Assembly: GCA_027443745.1 (NCBI GenBank)
Contig: DAIAZB010000261.1
Location: 1-19,855 of the forward strand
Source of the DNA: Thiomonas sp.
GTDB taxonomy: Bacteria; Pseudomonadota; Gammaproteobacteria; Burkholderiales; Burkholderiaceae
DNA length: 19,855 bases
Direction of reading: 5' to 3'
Shown here: positions 6,489-15,384 of the stretch, one piece after another
Numbering within the stretch: position 1 is the stretch's first letter
Layout of the letters: the number at the start of each line of letters is the position of its first letter
The notes under the pieces: generated by a model
Database searches by the model: none
The model's input: the letters and a program-made list of their open reading frames with translations, nothing else
What the model was told of the DNA's origin: nothing
Made by a program: the position numbers and the translations under genes

Positions 6489-7481
6489 TCACCCATGCTG
6501 CCGCTCCAAATCCACCGCCTGCTTTTCAAGCAACTTACGCTTCTCAAATGCCTGTTTTTCTAGCAGCATGGTGCGATGGAGCGCTTGGGCCACATCTAGC
6601 GCGCTCTGTTGATAATGTTGGTTCGCGCTGGCGAATTGGATGCACGCGGGGATTGTAATCTGCCCTGCGCAAAATAATTGCGCATGCTTAATTCCATCCT
6701 GAATATTCGTATCGTGAGTCGTGTAATAGATAGAATTCTTGAGGCCTGTAATGCTATCGGCAATGCCCTGTATTTCATCGCCATCGCCATATATTGCATC
6801 GGCGATTTCTGCTCTTTTAATGCCTGAATTGGGTCCAATGATGGCAGATTCTTGAGTTAATGATGCCCGCATCTTGTCTACCATCATTGAAAACTTGCTA
6901 TCTAATATTCCTAATTTGGAAATAACGTCAGTCGCTTGATCTGAATCTCTATGAAGGTCTTGAGCTGTTTGCAGGGTTTGATGGAGGTTGTTTGCATAAA
7001 TCAATTCGCGCTTCTTGATAGAAGCGGAAAGCAACATGATCTGGCTGTTTTTTGTTGCAATAGCTTCCAGCCATGCGACACGCTGGTTAAAAACACTCGG
7101 GCTTGCTCTCTCAAAAGTGTACGCAAACGAGCTGCCACCGCTTCCACCCGTGATCTGTAGCTGATCGCCAATCAGTGTCCCCGATGCTGGAATCGTCCCG
7201 CCGAATGACTGGGCTGGTTTGATTTTTAATACAATAGTTTCCCCGCCAATTGCCCCGGAAATCCCATTATTTGAAATCGAAATGCGGCTTTTATTGGGTG
7301 ATAAAAGTACCTCTTCCATGCGCCCCGTGATAACATTCCCGGTCGTCTCGACGATTTGAAGAAGGATGGCAGCATTCGCATATTGTGCAACGTAAGTTCC
7401 TGAAATATTCTCGGCTTGCGCATTGGACATTCCGGCCATTAACATCGATGCAGTGAAAATGAAACTCCAGAAGCGCGGCAT
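6489..7481 (-). CDS. Secreted protein of unknown function with coiled-coil-like C-terminus
   Basis: This 330-residue protein has a Sec signal peptide (MPRFWSFIFTASMLMAGMSN, then AQA-ENIS; cleavage near residue 23). The first part of the mature protein is beta-rich (SGTYVAQYANAAILLQIVET, ITGRMEEVLL, SGTLIGDQLQITGG), resembling a small lipocalin-like or barrel fold. From about residue 140 it becomes helical. It ends in a heptad-like charged segment (LLEKQAFEKRKLLEKQAVDL). GAGGGGGAAAG directly before the ATG serves as ribosome site. It lies 145 bp downstream of the DotA/TraY gene on the same strand and has a lower GC content. Expression with the transfer operon, and a surface or channel-linked role, is inference. 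No family recognised. Confidence 0.75.
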   Translation of the reverse strand: MPRFWSFIFTASMLMAGMSNAQAENISGTYVAQYANAAILLQIVETTGNVITGRMEEVLLSPNKSRISISNNGISGAIGGETIVLKIKPAQSFGGTIPASGTLIGDQLQITGGSGGSSFAYTFERASPSVFNQRVAWLEAIATKNSQIMLLSASIKKRELIYANNLHQTLQTAQDLHRDSDQATDVISKLGILDSKFSMMVDKMRASLTQESAIIGPNSGIKRAEIADAIYGDGDEIQGIADSITGLKNSIYYTTHDTNIQDGIKHAQLFCAGQITIPACIQFASANQHYQQSALDVAQALHRTMLLEKQAFEKRKLLEKQAVDLERQHG

Positions 7482-7626
7482 CTTTCCCCCTCATTAGAAT
7501 TGTCTGAAATATGGCCCAATTAGGAATTGCATCACCGCAATTGATAACCACCAGGCAACTGCTTCCCGTATTCTTCTATGCTCTGTCAGCTTAGCTTAGG
7601 TTGAGCATGCAAGATTGGCCCATAAA

Positions 7627-9792
7627 TTAGCCCTTGGTCAGTTGGGTTGTCCCAGCATCATTTTCGGCCTGGTTGGCTTTGGCTGCCGCGTTCTTGGTGA
7701 TGGCCGCGACCTTGGGCAAGGGCGAGCCCGCGCCGCCTTCGTCGTCGTTCTTGTTCTTGCTCGCCAGCCCCACCGCACCTCCGCTCAGCCGCGCGCCCAC
7801 CATGGCGTTCACACTCTTCTCGTCCTGGATCTCATCTCCAACCCCCATGGACTGCCCGATCCAGCGCATGACTTTGCCAGGCACGACAGAAATCAGGTGC
7901 GCAGATTTGTTAGCCATGAGGTAGATCACCACCGTGATGATGCCCAACTCCATGAGCGCGCTCCACGGCCCCACGATGCTCCCCTGCATGGCGCTGGCAA
8001 ACGCGATCTGAAGGCCGGTTCCAATGAACCATGCCGCCGCGTTAACCACGAGAATCGCCAGGAACAGGCCGAAGATCATCAGGGTTGGCCGCGCCAGGAT
8101 GTCCAGCGCATGGAAGTACCCCGCGCGCCCACTCGACCCCATCAGCCCATCCCCTTCGGGGAGGACGTGGCTGAACGCCCAGATGGGCGCGGCCACCAGC
8201 ATTTCGAGAACCAGGACCACCCAGCCGATGACCCCGATGGAGAACAGGATCGCCGGCAACATGGGCAAGTAATAGGCGCCGATAGACAGGAGTGCGATGC
8301 CGGTGAAGGTTGTCGACCAGAAGAATGGTGCGACGGCCTTAAGTCCAGCCACGGCTCCCGCAGCGAATGTCGAGGCTGCGGCACCCGGAAGCCCAGCAAT
8401 CGCGCCGAGCAGAGGGACGGAACGCCCCTCCGCAGCGGCCTGCTCTGACGCCTCTTTCGCGCCCGCCACGACTCCGTTTGCAGCAATCCAGCTACCCCAG
8501 AGCGACTCGATGGCATCGATCCCATACATCGAAGCGCTCTGGATGCTCATGATCGGATCACCCGAGGTCATGGCATTGATGAGGCCGCTATTCGCCTGCA
8601 AAAACGGATGGGCAGCCCAGCATGAGACCGCTGCCCAAACCCCACCAGGCAACGATGGGCAGTCCAGATTGCCCGCCCCCGCTCCTGCAAGCATCGCGCT
8701 CCCACCAAACGAGTTGGCGTCTTCCTGCGCCACGTACTGCGTGATGGCGGCGAGCCCAGAATTCGTACTGTTGGAGATCACGCCGTTCAGCGCGGCCATA
8801 TCGGGCGAGCCATAGGACAGCGTGATGGATTGCCCGCTGGCATCCTCATTGAATCGTGCGAGCTGGTAGAAGTAGAACCCCGCCCCAGCCCAGCCCGTGC
8901 TGTTCGCCCCAGACTGGAATGCCGACATCTGGGAAGTAAGCCCGCTGTTCTGCGCCAACGCATTGGCGCTCACCGCAGCCTTCACGGCGGCGGCGTAATC
9001 GCCCATGGCCTTGTCAAACAACCCGGCAGGAATAGGGGTGCCGTTCTGGCCGGACTGTGTCCAACTCATGGCCGCGGTGATCGCGGGCTGCAGATCGGCG
9101 GTGACGACGGAGAGTCCTTGCAGCACACCAGCGCAGAGCGCGGGCTTGCAAGTGACGGTCACTGTCCCGATCGCCGAAGGAGCCACAGAACCGCCAGCGC
9201 CTGTCGCCTGGTAGCCGGCCACGACCCCCGTCTGCTGTCCAAGCCAATTTGTGTTGGGCTTGCTGTACCCCGTGACGGTGTACCCCTCGTTAGCCAGGCC
9301 CTGTGCGATCACCCCGGATTTGAGCATCCCGGCCAGCACATCCCGGCTGATCGGGAAGGTGCCGGTAGGCGCCAGGATGCTCCCGCCGTTGCTCGCCACA
9401 TACCCCACGCCAGCTGACCACACCGTGTCGGCCAGCCCAATGCCCCAGCTCGTCACCAGCATGACGATGACCTGCAGGATGTTGAGTCCGCTGGCCCAGG
9501 GAACAGGGGCCAGCATGAACATGGACAGAGCCTGCCGCAGGAAGGTCCACGTCCCCGCCTTGGCTTGCCCCGTGCGCGCCATGTCGGCCGCGCCAACGGC
9601 ATGGGTGTAGACCAGGATGCCAGCACCCAGGATCAACAACGCAGAATTGACCGCCTCGAACATCGTGCCGAGCACACCGCCAGCACCGGCGGCGGATGTC
9701 CCTGTGGCCCAGGATTGCCAGCCCACCCCAAGGATCTTGGAGAGGAACTGGACGGAAATGTCGTTGGCGGCGGGAATGAGTGAGAGGGTCAT
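7627..9792 (-). CDS. DotA/TraY-family integral membrane protein
   Basis: This 721-residue polytopic protein belongs to the DotA/TraY type. Near the N-terminus are a hydrophobic segment (ALLILGAGILVYTHAVGAAD) and a second one (LNILQVIVMLVTSWGIGLAD). A long periplasm-like middle follows, with Ser/Gly-rich parts and several Cys. A C-terminal cluster of membrane spans comes last (IALLSIGAYYLPMLPAILFS, IGVIGWVVLVLEMLVAAPIW, TLMIFGLFLAILVVNAAAWF, IITVVIYLMANKSAHLI). Known members are DotA of Legionella and TraY of IncI plasmids, both in type IVB secretion. Its ATG overlaps the relaxase TGA (ATGA), so it is translationally coupled to the relaxase. No other type IVB gene is in the window, so it may act with a helper system or in exclusion. 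Confidence 0.82.
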   Translation of the reverse strand: MTLSLIPAANDISVQFLSKILGVGWQSWATGTSAAGAGGVLGTMFEAVNSALLILGAGILVYTHAVGAADMARTGQAKAGTWTFLRQALSMFMLAPVPWASGLNILQVIVMLVTSWGIGLADTVWSAGVGYVASNGGSILAPTGTFPISRDVLAGMLKSGVIAQGLANEGYTVTGYSKPNTNWLGQQTGVVAGYQATGAGGSVAPSAIGTVTVTCKPALCAGVLQGLSVVTADLQPAITAAMSWTQSGQNGTPIPAGLFDKAMGDYAAAVKAAVSANALAQNSGLTSQMSAFQSGANSTGWAGAGFYFYQLARFNEDASGQSITLSYGSPDMAALNGVISNSTNSGLAAITQYVAQEDANSFGGSAMLAGAGAGNLDCPSLPGGVWAAVSCWAAHPFLQANSGLINAMTSGDPIMSIQSASMYGIDAIESLWGSWIAANGVVAGAKEASEQAAAEGRSVPLLGAIAGLPGAAASTFAAGAVAGLKAVAPFFWSTTFTGIALLSIGAYYLPMLPAILFSIGVIGWVVLVLEMLVAAPIWAFSHVLPEGDGLMGSSGRAGYFHALDILARPTLMIFGLFLAILVVNAAAWFIGTGLQIAFASAMQGSIVGPWSALMELGIITVVIYLMANKSAHLISVVPGKVMRWIGQSMGVGDEIQDEKSVNAMVGARLSGGAVGLASKNKNDDEGGAGSPLPKVAAITKNAAAKANQAENDAGTTQLTKG

Positions 9793-12677
9793 GCTGTTTC
9801 TCCTTCGTCTTCATGCTCATTGGTGATGGTTTCGCGCTCGTACTCGCCGGTGTCTTCTTCGTCCTCTGCGTCGGCCTGTCCTTCCCCTTCCAATTGGTAG
9901 TCAAGGCTGGTGTCTTTCGCCGCGCTGCGGCCCATGGCCTTCGCTATGTCAGCAAGCCGCCGCAGTTCGGGCGGCAGGCCATCCTTGTCTTCCTCGCGCG
10001 CATTGCCCAGGGCCTTTGGCGGATGCTCATCGAGCCATTCCCGCGTGGCGCCAAAGGATTGGAGGATGTCGCTGTCCTCGCCGAGTCCAAGCGACACGGC
10101 ATATTGGGTCATTGCAGGTGTCGGCAGCAGCGTGTCCTCGTCGTGCTCAATGTCCTTCACGTTGAAGACCAAATCCGTGGTGAACCGCATGCGACTGAGT
10201 TGCACATAGGTCTGCTCGCGCGAGGCCATGCTGCCGTCGGCAAAAACAACCGCGTGATCAACCGTCGCGCCTTGTGATGCATGGGTGGTGACGGCGTAGC
10301 CATGATCGATTTGGCTGTACCCCACGCCGGGCGGGGCTTTGCCCTCGCCCATGTGTTCGTGCTCAGGCTTGATGGTGACCACTTCACCCCTGTCCAACTT
10401 GATGGTGACGACGGGCTTGCCGGCCGGGTCGAGGTCCACCCGCTGCACCATCCCCAGCTCGCCGTTCATCACACCCAAAGCGCGGTCGTTTTTCTTGAAC
10501 AGGATGCGACCGCCCTCAAGAATCTCGCGCTGCCCAAGGCTCTTGCCTGAGCGGTCGCGGGCGGTGATGGTGGCGCCGGGGCCGAGCACACCCCGTGCTT
10601 TTTCGTGCGCCAGCGCGGCCTCATTGAGCGCCGCAACGCTCGCCTTCGTCGCCGCCAACATCAAGCATTCCTGCGCCTGCAGCTTGCCGGTCGATTCGAT
10701 ACGCGCGGCCCAGCGATTGACCGTCTCTTGCAAGGCCTTGTCGCGGTCGGCTTCGACGGCGATCATGCCGTGATTCGAGAGGAGAGCAAGCGCATCGCCG
10801 GCCTCGCCGCGTCCAGCGTGCGCGACTGCTTTGGACATGTCGGCGTGCGCCTTGCGCTGGCGCTGGTTCTGGGTCATGGCAACGCAACCGACACGCTGTT
10901 GCAAGGCACGAAACGCCCCGCCGGCTTCGACAGCCTGCAACTGCTTTTCGTCGCCGATCAACACGAGCTTGGCGCCGGATTCCTCGCACAGCTTGAGGAG
11001 CTGGTGAATTTGCCGGCTACCGACCATGCCAGACTCGTCAACCATCAGCACGGTTTTCGAATCGAGCGGGTCGCGCGGCGGCGAGCCGTCGGGGCCCGGC
11101 TGGCACGCCAACAGCAGCGAGGCGATGGTGCTGGACTGGATGCCAGCATCCTGCTGCAAGCCGATGCCGGCCTTGCCGGCCAAGGCCGCGCCCCTGACGC
11201 GCAGGCCCTGCGCCTCCCACGCCATGCGCGCAGCCTTGGCCATGGTTGTCTTGCCGGCGCCGGCTGCGCCGCGCACCAGCTTGACGGCGCCTTCGGCCTG
11301 GCAGATATGCCGCACGGCGGCTTGCTGTTCAGGGCTGAGCTCGAAGCCTTCTTCTGCCGCGAAGTCCGCCATGGCTTTGTCAACCTGCGGCGCCGGCACG
11401 GCGTGCGCGGTGCTGGCCTGCGCGGCCTCTGCCATTGCCGCCATCTCCTTTTCCAGTGCGAACATCGCGCGCGTGGTGTAGCGCTGTTCGGCTTGCCCCG
11501 TGCGGGCTTTGCTGCTGTCTTCGAGCCCTGGCCGAGCGCGCAACCTGACCAGTTCGCGGTCCTGCATCAGGGCCTGCACCTCGTGCTCGATCGCGTCGGC
11601 GTTCATGCCTTCAACGCCCTGCGCGGCCACTGCAACCTCACGCCAAATGGCGGGCTCTGTAAACGTCGATTCACCCCTGGTGAGCGCCGCCAGCACATCG
11701 ACGCGGTCATAGACCGGCGCCGGGTGCTCAGCGTCGGGATCCTGGAAACGCGCGGCTTCCAGGCTGTCAGAGCTGACGCCATGCGCTGCGGCGCGCTTCT
11801 GCCAGTCGGCTTGCAACACCTCAGCCTCGAGCACTTCCTTACCCCTGCGCGTGGCCAGCGCCGCCACGCCCGCGGCCCTGGCGCCTTCGGTTCCGAGTTC
11901 AGTCATGGCTTCTTTGATCTGATCGCGGCGCCGGCTGAACTCATCACATCCCGCTTGGCTGACGGCGGCCAACTTGAAGCTGCCTCCATCGCGCTCCACG
12001 TCGAGCCCCAGCTCGCGCATGGCGGCGGCCAGCTCGGCGCGGTACAGCGCCCCCAGCGCCATCTTGTTTTTCATGAGCGCGTTGTTCTCGATCCCGCCCC
12101 AAGACCCATCAGCGCGTTGCGCCAAGTTGGCAATCACGCAATGTGTGTGAATTTGAGGGTCTTGTTCGCGGCTCGATCCGTGACGATAGGCTGAGGCGAC
12201 GAGCTTGACGCGCTCTGCCTGCTGGCCGCCCTTCCCACGGCGGCCCAGCTCGAGGCGTTGCTCGAGGTGCTCAAGCGCCCGCGCTACGGCACGACCCTGC
12301 GCCTTCTCGATGGCGGCCTGCAGTTCGTGGCCGCCGGCTGCCCACGCCACCGAAACAGATTTAGGAGCAGAGAACGTCAGGTCCACGCCCATGCGACGCG
12401 GCTTGCCCTCGGGCCGCTTCTGGCCCAGGATCTCGCCTGTGTGCGGGTGCTCGCCCATCAGCACTGCAACCTGGTCTTCGCGACTCACCGAGCCGTGCAG
12501 GCCCAGCGCGGCGGCGCCGGCGCCGAGCCATTGGCTCGGTGCCCCTTGCGTACCTTGCGAGTAGTAGTCCTCCACGTTGCCGGGGTTGTCCGTGCTGTCC
12601 TCATCCTCACGCGGGTAATTGGCCAACGCGCCCGCGTCGGAGCGGGAGGAGCCTTTGAGAGGTTTGATGCTGAGCAT
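9789..12677 (-). CDS. trwC: MOBF conjugative relaxase-helicase (TrwC/TraI-like)
   Basis: The 962-residue protein is close to the 966 residues of R388 TrwC. It would nick one strand at oriT, stay attached to the 5' end and unwind the DNA. The N-terminal relaxase domain shows MLSIKPL, candidate catalytic tyrosines Y21 and Y38/Y39, and the metal-binding histidines H177 and H179 in IHTHC. The C-terminal superfamily 1 helicase has a Walker A motif GAAGAGKTT with K476, Walker B MVDESGMV, an LIGDEKQLQAVEAGGAF box and a late YAVTTHASQGATVD plus YVQLSRM motif. The tail is acidic. It starts 4 bp after the coupling-protein stop and its own stop overlaps the DotA/TraY start. Confidence 0.95.
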   Translation of the reverse strand: MLSIKPLKGSSRSDAGALANYPREDEDSTDNPGNVEDYYSQGTQGAPSQWLGAGAAALGLHGSVSREDQVAVLMGEHPHTGEILGQKRPEGKPRRMGVDLTFSAPKSVSVAWAAGGHELQAAIEKAQGRAVARALEHLEQRLELGRRGKGGQQAERVKLVASAYRHGSSREQDPQIHTHCVIANLAQRADGSWGGIENNALMKNKMALGALYRAELAAAMRELGLDVERDGGSFKLAAVSQAGCDEFSRRRDQIKEAMTELGTEGARAAGVAALATRRGKEVLEAEVLQADWQKRAAAHGVSSDSLEAARFQDPDAEHPAPVYDRVDVLAALTRGESTFTEPAIWREVAVAAQGVEGMNADAIEHEVQALMQDRELVRLRARPGLEDSSKARTGQAEQRYTTRAMFALEKEMAAMAEAAQASTAHAVPAPQVDKAMADFAAEEGFELSPEQQAAVRHICQAEGAVKLVRGAAGAGKTTMAKAARMAWEAQGLRVRGAALAGKAGIGLQQDAGIQSSTIASLLLACQPGPDGSPPRDPLDSKTVLMVDESGMVGSRQIHQLLKLCEESGAKLVLIGDEKQLQAVEAGGAFRALQQRVGCVAMTQNQRQRKAHADMSKAVAHAGRGEAGDALALLSNHGMIAVEADRDKALQETVNRWAARIESTGKLQAQECLMLAATKASVAALNEAALAHEKARGVLGPGATITARDRSGKSLGQREILEGGRILFKKNDRALGVMNGELGMVQRVDLDPAGKPVVTIKLDRGEVVTIKPEHEHMGEGKAPPGVGYSQIDHGYAVTTHASQGATVDHAVVFADGSMASREQTYVQLSRMRFTTDLVFNVKDIEHDEDTLLPTPAMTQYAVSLGLGEDSDILQSFGATREWLDEHPPKALGNAREEDKDGLPPELRRLADIAKAMGRSAAKDTSLDYQLEGEGQADAEDEEDTGEYERETITNEHEDEGETA

Positions 12678-12681
12678 GGTT

Positions 12682-14877
12682 TCAATCCTCTGGGTTGGGG
12701 TTGTCTTCTTCGGTGTCTTCCGTGGCGTGGAGGCATACCGAGGCGCTGGCCGTCGGTGCTGGCAAGGTTTGGACTTGTGGTGTGGGTGCGCCGGTGGTGA
12801 TGGACTGCGCTGGCGGTGCCGTCTCGGCCAGCGTGCTGGCGAGTTCCATCAGGAGGCCGAGGCCAGGCAAGATCGCGTCGGCTGCCATACCCGCCATGTG
12901 CCCACCGATCTCTTCAGCCGGCCCTGGTGCTTCTTCGGTCTTGGGTTCCTCGGTGGCCCGCTGAGCCACCGTGGCGGTAGGTGCTGGCGTTGCTGGCGTG
13001 GAGGTTTCCGTGTGGAGAAGGTTGTCCAGACGGTCAAGTGCGCTCAAGCTTGGGCTTGCCGGTGTTGCTGGTGGTGGCTCTGCCGCCGGAACTGATGAAG
13101 GTGTTGCATCACCATGCGATGGCGGCTTGTCGTCCTGTTCTTGCGCGCCTGCGGCTGCCTGGGCCGCTAAAAATTCTGTGGTCCATGGCGCTGGCATATT
13201 TGCCGGAGCCGTCTTCTCTGGTGAAGCGGGCGGCCAAGCCAGGCGAAACACCGTGTTTCCGTTGTCCAAAAGGAAGGCCGCCACCCCTTGGAACTTGCCG
13301 TCCTTTTTTAGGATGCCGATTTCATGGCCGAACTGCTCTGGGACGAGGACCGGCTCTCTAAATTGCTGGTAGGCGATTGTGGTGCTGGAAATGGAGTTGG
13401 AATTCAGGCCCTGCCTCGAATCGGACCTGGTCAGTCGCTCACCGCTGCGCTCGCCGACCATCTCTGACGCCCATTTTTGAGTTTCGGCCTGCACCTTGCA
13501 GATGACAGTGGTGCCGGTCATGCCCAAGAGCGATTTTGTGACGTCAGGCCCATACGCATTTCGATCATTCAACTGGTTGATGATTTGAAAGGAGTAGACC
13601 GGCATGCAGCCCTTCGACCGTCCAACCGCGAAAAATTGAGGAAACGATGGCAGTTTGCCGGCTTGTGGTAGTTCATCAAAGAACAAAAATCGTTCGTCAA
13701 TTGAATTATCTGAAATTGAATCGAGCGCGCTTGTAAATGATTTGGATGCCGACTTCAGAATGGCCTTCGCCATTAACTCAAACCTCGTGCTGTTTTGGCA
13801 AATCAATATGCGCGGGAGATTCGGTTCCATCAGAAACCAGCGCCGAAATGAAATGGACTGTTTTGCGGTTGCCTCAGCATTCGCAAATGCTTCGATGGCT
13901 GGCTTCACCATACTTGACAAGCGCGTCATGAAGCTGATCGTTGGATTTTTGGCCGTAGGCCCTTCATTTAATAGCTGTGATGCGCTGGATTCGCCAGCAA
14001 TCGCATGCTCGCGCAACAATGGATAATCAAGATCAAGCTCGTGCGTCAAGTCAGACCATTTCCATCGTGGGTTATTTTGAATCAGATTAATGATCAGGCC
14101 CGCCAGGATTTGTGCACTGCCTGCCGACCAGGCCACCGATTCGCCGGCAGCAATATCCGCGCCGGTTAAATTAGCTGCCAGTTCCCGCGCATCCGATTTG
14201 CTTAAAATATCCGGGGCAATATCCCATGCCACAGAACGAGAATCCCATGGCGCAAGCAGCGCGACACCAGGAATACCGCCAAAATACTCCGTGAAATCGC
14301 CTTTGAAATCGTGGATAAAGACAATCGTGCAAGAATCGGCTTGCAGCGCGGCTTGGATGGCTTCCGTCATTAGTGGAAGCATCGCCTGCGTTTTGCCCGA
14401 CCCTTGCGAACCCGCATAACAAATACCGCGCGTCAGCCGCTCACGAGCCAAAGGATATTGCGGGTGCAAATGGTATTTCACCTCTTCACCCTCCCGGAAA
14501 TCGTCCATGGCCGATTTATTAGCGGCCGCTGCAGCGGCTTTGAATGGCATAATCACCCGTCGGCCACGAACATTTTTTTCAGGCGGCCGCGGGTTTCCGG
14601 TACGCTTTGAAATGAAAATGGAGAACATGAAAGATGGAATGGCGATGGCAATGCCGATGGCGGTTTCAATCGTCGGCAATTCACCCTGCACGAGAAAAAC
14701 GAGCGGGCGAATATAATAGCCCCACGCGTGCGGCACCGTCGCACTGAATGCGAGCCGATAATCAGCAGCGCAAATCGCAATGATCCACAAAGGCAGATAA
14801 ACGGCGGAGAATGCAAAAATGGCGCTGGCGATTTTCTCGCCGAGGCGCGCAGGTTCGTAAATCAGAGTTTCGGCCAT
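12682..14877 (-). CDS. trwB: Type IV coupling protein (TrwB/TraD family)
   Basis: This 731-residue inner-membrane ATPase would link the relaxosome to a secretion channel. Start ATG 14877 is chosen over 14904 because AGGA lies 8 bases ahead and it avoids overlap with the preceding gene. Membrane spans lie near residues 20-40 and 80-105. Walker A is GSQGSGKT with K162, followed by IHDFKGDFTEYF. Walker B is FLFFDELPQAG with D401 and E402. Later boxes VGRSKGCMPVYSFQIINQL and LLGMTGTTVICKV are typical of the family. The last 190 or so residues are a Pro/Ala/Thr-rich tail that R388 TrwB (507 residues) does not have. It may serve as a flexible partner-binding region. Confidence 0.94.
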   Translation of the reverse strand: MAETLIYEPARLGEKIASAIFAFSAVYLPLWIIAICAADYRLAFSATVPHAWGYYIRPLVFLVQGELPTIETAIGIAIAIPSFMFSIFISKRTGNPRPPEKNVRGRRVIMPFKAAAAAANKSAMDDFREGEEVKYHLHPQYPLARERLTRGICYAGSQGSGKTQAMLPLMTEAIQAALQADSCTIVFIHDFKGDFTEYFGGIPGVALLAPWDSRSVAWDIAPDILSKSDARELAANLTGADIAAGESVAWSAGSAQILAGLIINLIQNNPRWKWSDLTHELDLDYPLLREHAIAGESSASQLLNEGPTAKNPTISFMTRLSSMVKPAIEAFANAEATAKQSISFRRWFLMEPNLPRILICQNSTRFELMAKAILKSASKSFTSALDSISDNSIDERFLFFDELPQAGKLPSFPQFFAVGRSKGCMPVYSFQIINQLNDRNAYGPDVTKSLLGMTGTTVICKVQAETQKWASEMVGERSGERLTRSDSRQGLNSNSISSTTIAYQQFREPVLVPEQFGHEIGILKKDGKFQGVAAFLLDNGNTVFRLAWPPASPEKTAPANMPAPWTTEFLAAQAAAGAQEQDDKPPSHGDATPSSVPAAEPPPATPASPSLSALDRLDNLLHTETSTPATPAPTATVAQRATEEPKTEEAPGPAEEIGGHMAGMAADAILPGLGLLMELASTLAETAPPAQSITTGAPTPQVQTLPAPTASASVCLHATEDTEEDNPNPED

Positions 14878-14887
14878 GTCGGCATTC

Positions 14888-15166
14888 CTATTGAGTCGCT
14901 TCAACCGCTTTAATAATCCGGGTCAGCGCTGGGCCGAGCGCGCCGCTCAACGCCTTCATGCTCGTGTTAATCTCGTCCGATTTTGCCGCAAGCCGATTTT
15001 CAAGTGCCGCCAGCCTGGACATATCGCGGCCATCCTGCATGGCCTGCTGAATGACCGTTCTGGCGGCCTGGCCGATGCTGATGCCTTGCGTCTCGGCCAG
15101 ATCAGCGAGATAATCGCGTTCCGCATTTGATATGCGCAGGGAAATGGGTGTGGTGATTTGAGTCAT
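14888..15166 (-). CDS. Ribbon-helix-helix relaxosome accessory protein (TrwA-like position)
   Basis: This 92-residue protein has an N-terminal ribbon-helix-helix pattern: a short beta strand (TTPISLRIS) followed by two helices (NAERDYLADLAETQGISIGQ, then AARTVIQQAM). A helical, probably coiled-coil C-terminus follows (LAALENRLAAKSDEINTSMK). AGGAG lies 8 bases before the ATG. It is the first gene before the coupling protein and relaxase, and directly beside the candidate oriT. That matches the R388 order trwA-trwB-trwC, where TrwA is a ribbon-helix-helix protein that binds oriT and represses its operon. The same job is inferred here from position and fold, not from sequence identity. Confidence 0.78.
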   Translation of the reverse strand: MTQITTPISLRISNAERDYLADLAETQGISIGQAARTVIQQAMQDGRDMSRLAALENRLAAKSDEINTSMKALSGALGPALTRIIKAVEATQ

Positions 15167-15220
15167 GGCGGCGCTCCTGATGGACGGATTATTGTGGCTG
15201 AGCGTGTACAGTCAATAGTG

Positions 15221-15258
15221 ATGCAGGGTAAACAACGGTATGCACGGTAAACACGGGT
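15221..15258. repeat. Two 19-bp tandem repeats containing GGTAAAC
   Basis: ATGCAGGGTAAACAACGGT (15221-15239) is followed at once by ATGCACGGTAAACACGGGT (15240-15258); 16 of 19 bases match. Two inverted GTTTACC copies follow at 15295-15301 and 15305-15311. Four such motifs beside the first mobilization gene and oriT suggest binding sites for the accessory protein. RepC iterons are the other possibility. Confidence 0.6.
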
Positions 15259-15260
15259 GG

Positions 15261-15350
15261 TTTAGAGTGTGGCGATAATGCCGCACCGAGCCCTGTTTAC
15301 CATGGTTTACCGACGCTCGACACACCGAAGGTGCGTCGGGTGTGGGGAAA
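15261..15350 (+). other. Candidate origin of transfer (oriT) with R388-like hairpin
   Basis: At 15318-15338 CGACACACC pairs with GGTGCGTCG around a GAA loop (9 positions, one A/C mismatch). The core CACCGAAGGTGCG closely recalls the hairpin just 5' of the nic site in R388 oriT (GCACCGAAAGGTGCG). It is followed by GGTGTGGGG at 15339-15347, which recalls the GGGTGTGG element of the F nic region, so nicking on the plus strand near 15344 is likely. A second hairpin, GTGTGGC/GCCGCAC, is at 15267-15286. With this strand cut, transfer would run rightward and the relaxase operon would enter last, the usual polarity. Confidence 0.65.
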
Positions 15351-15384
15351 AAAGGCCGGTGGTTTTTGGCATGCCAAGTGGGAA

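Noticed and set aside
7615..8448. 277-codon plus-strand frame opposite the DotA/TraY gene
   Set aside because: Its His/Arg/Asp-rich low-quality sequence mirrors the membrane spans of the real gene.
10605..12194. Long plus-strand open frame (529 codons) opposite the relaxase
   Set aside because: It lies antisense to a clearly recognised relaxase-helicase with intact motifs, is rich in Arg, His and Gly, and resembles no protein; it follows from the high GC content.
15221..15311. CRISPR array
   Set aside because: Only two tandem copies and two inverted half copies exist, with no spacers between them and no cas genes in the window.
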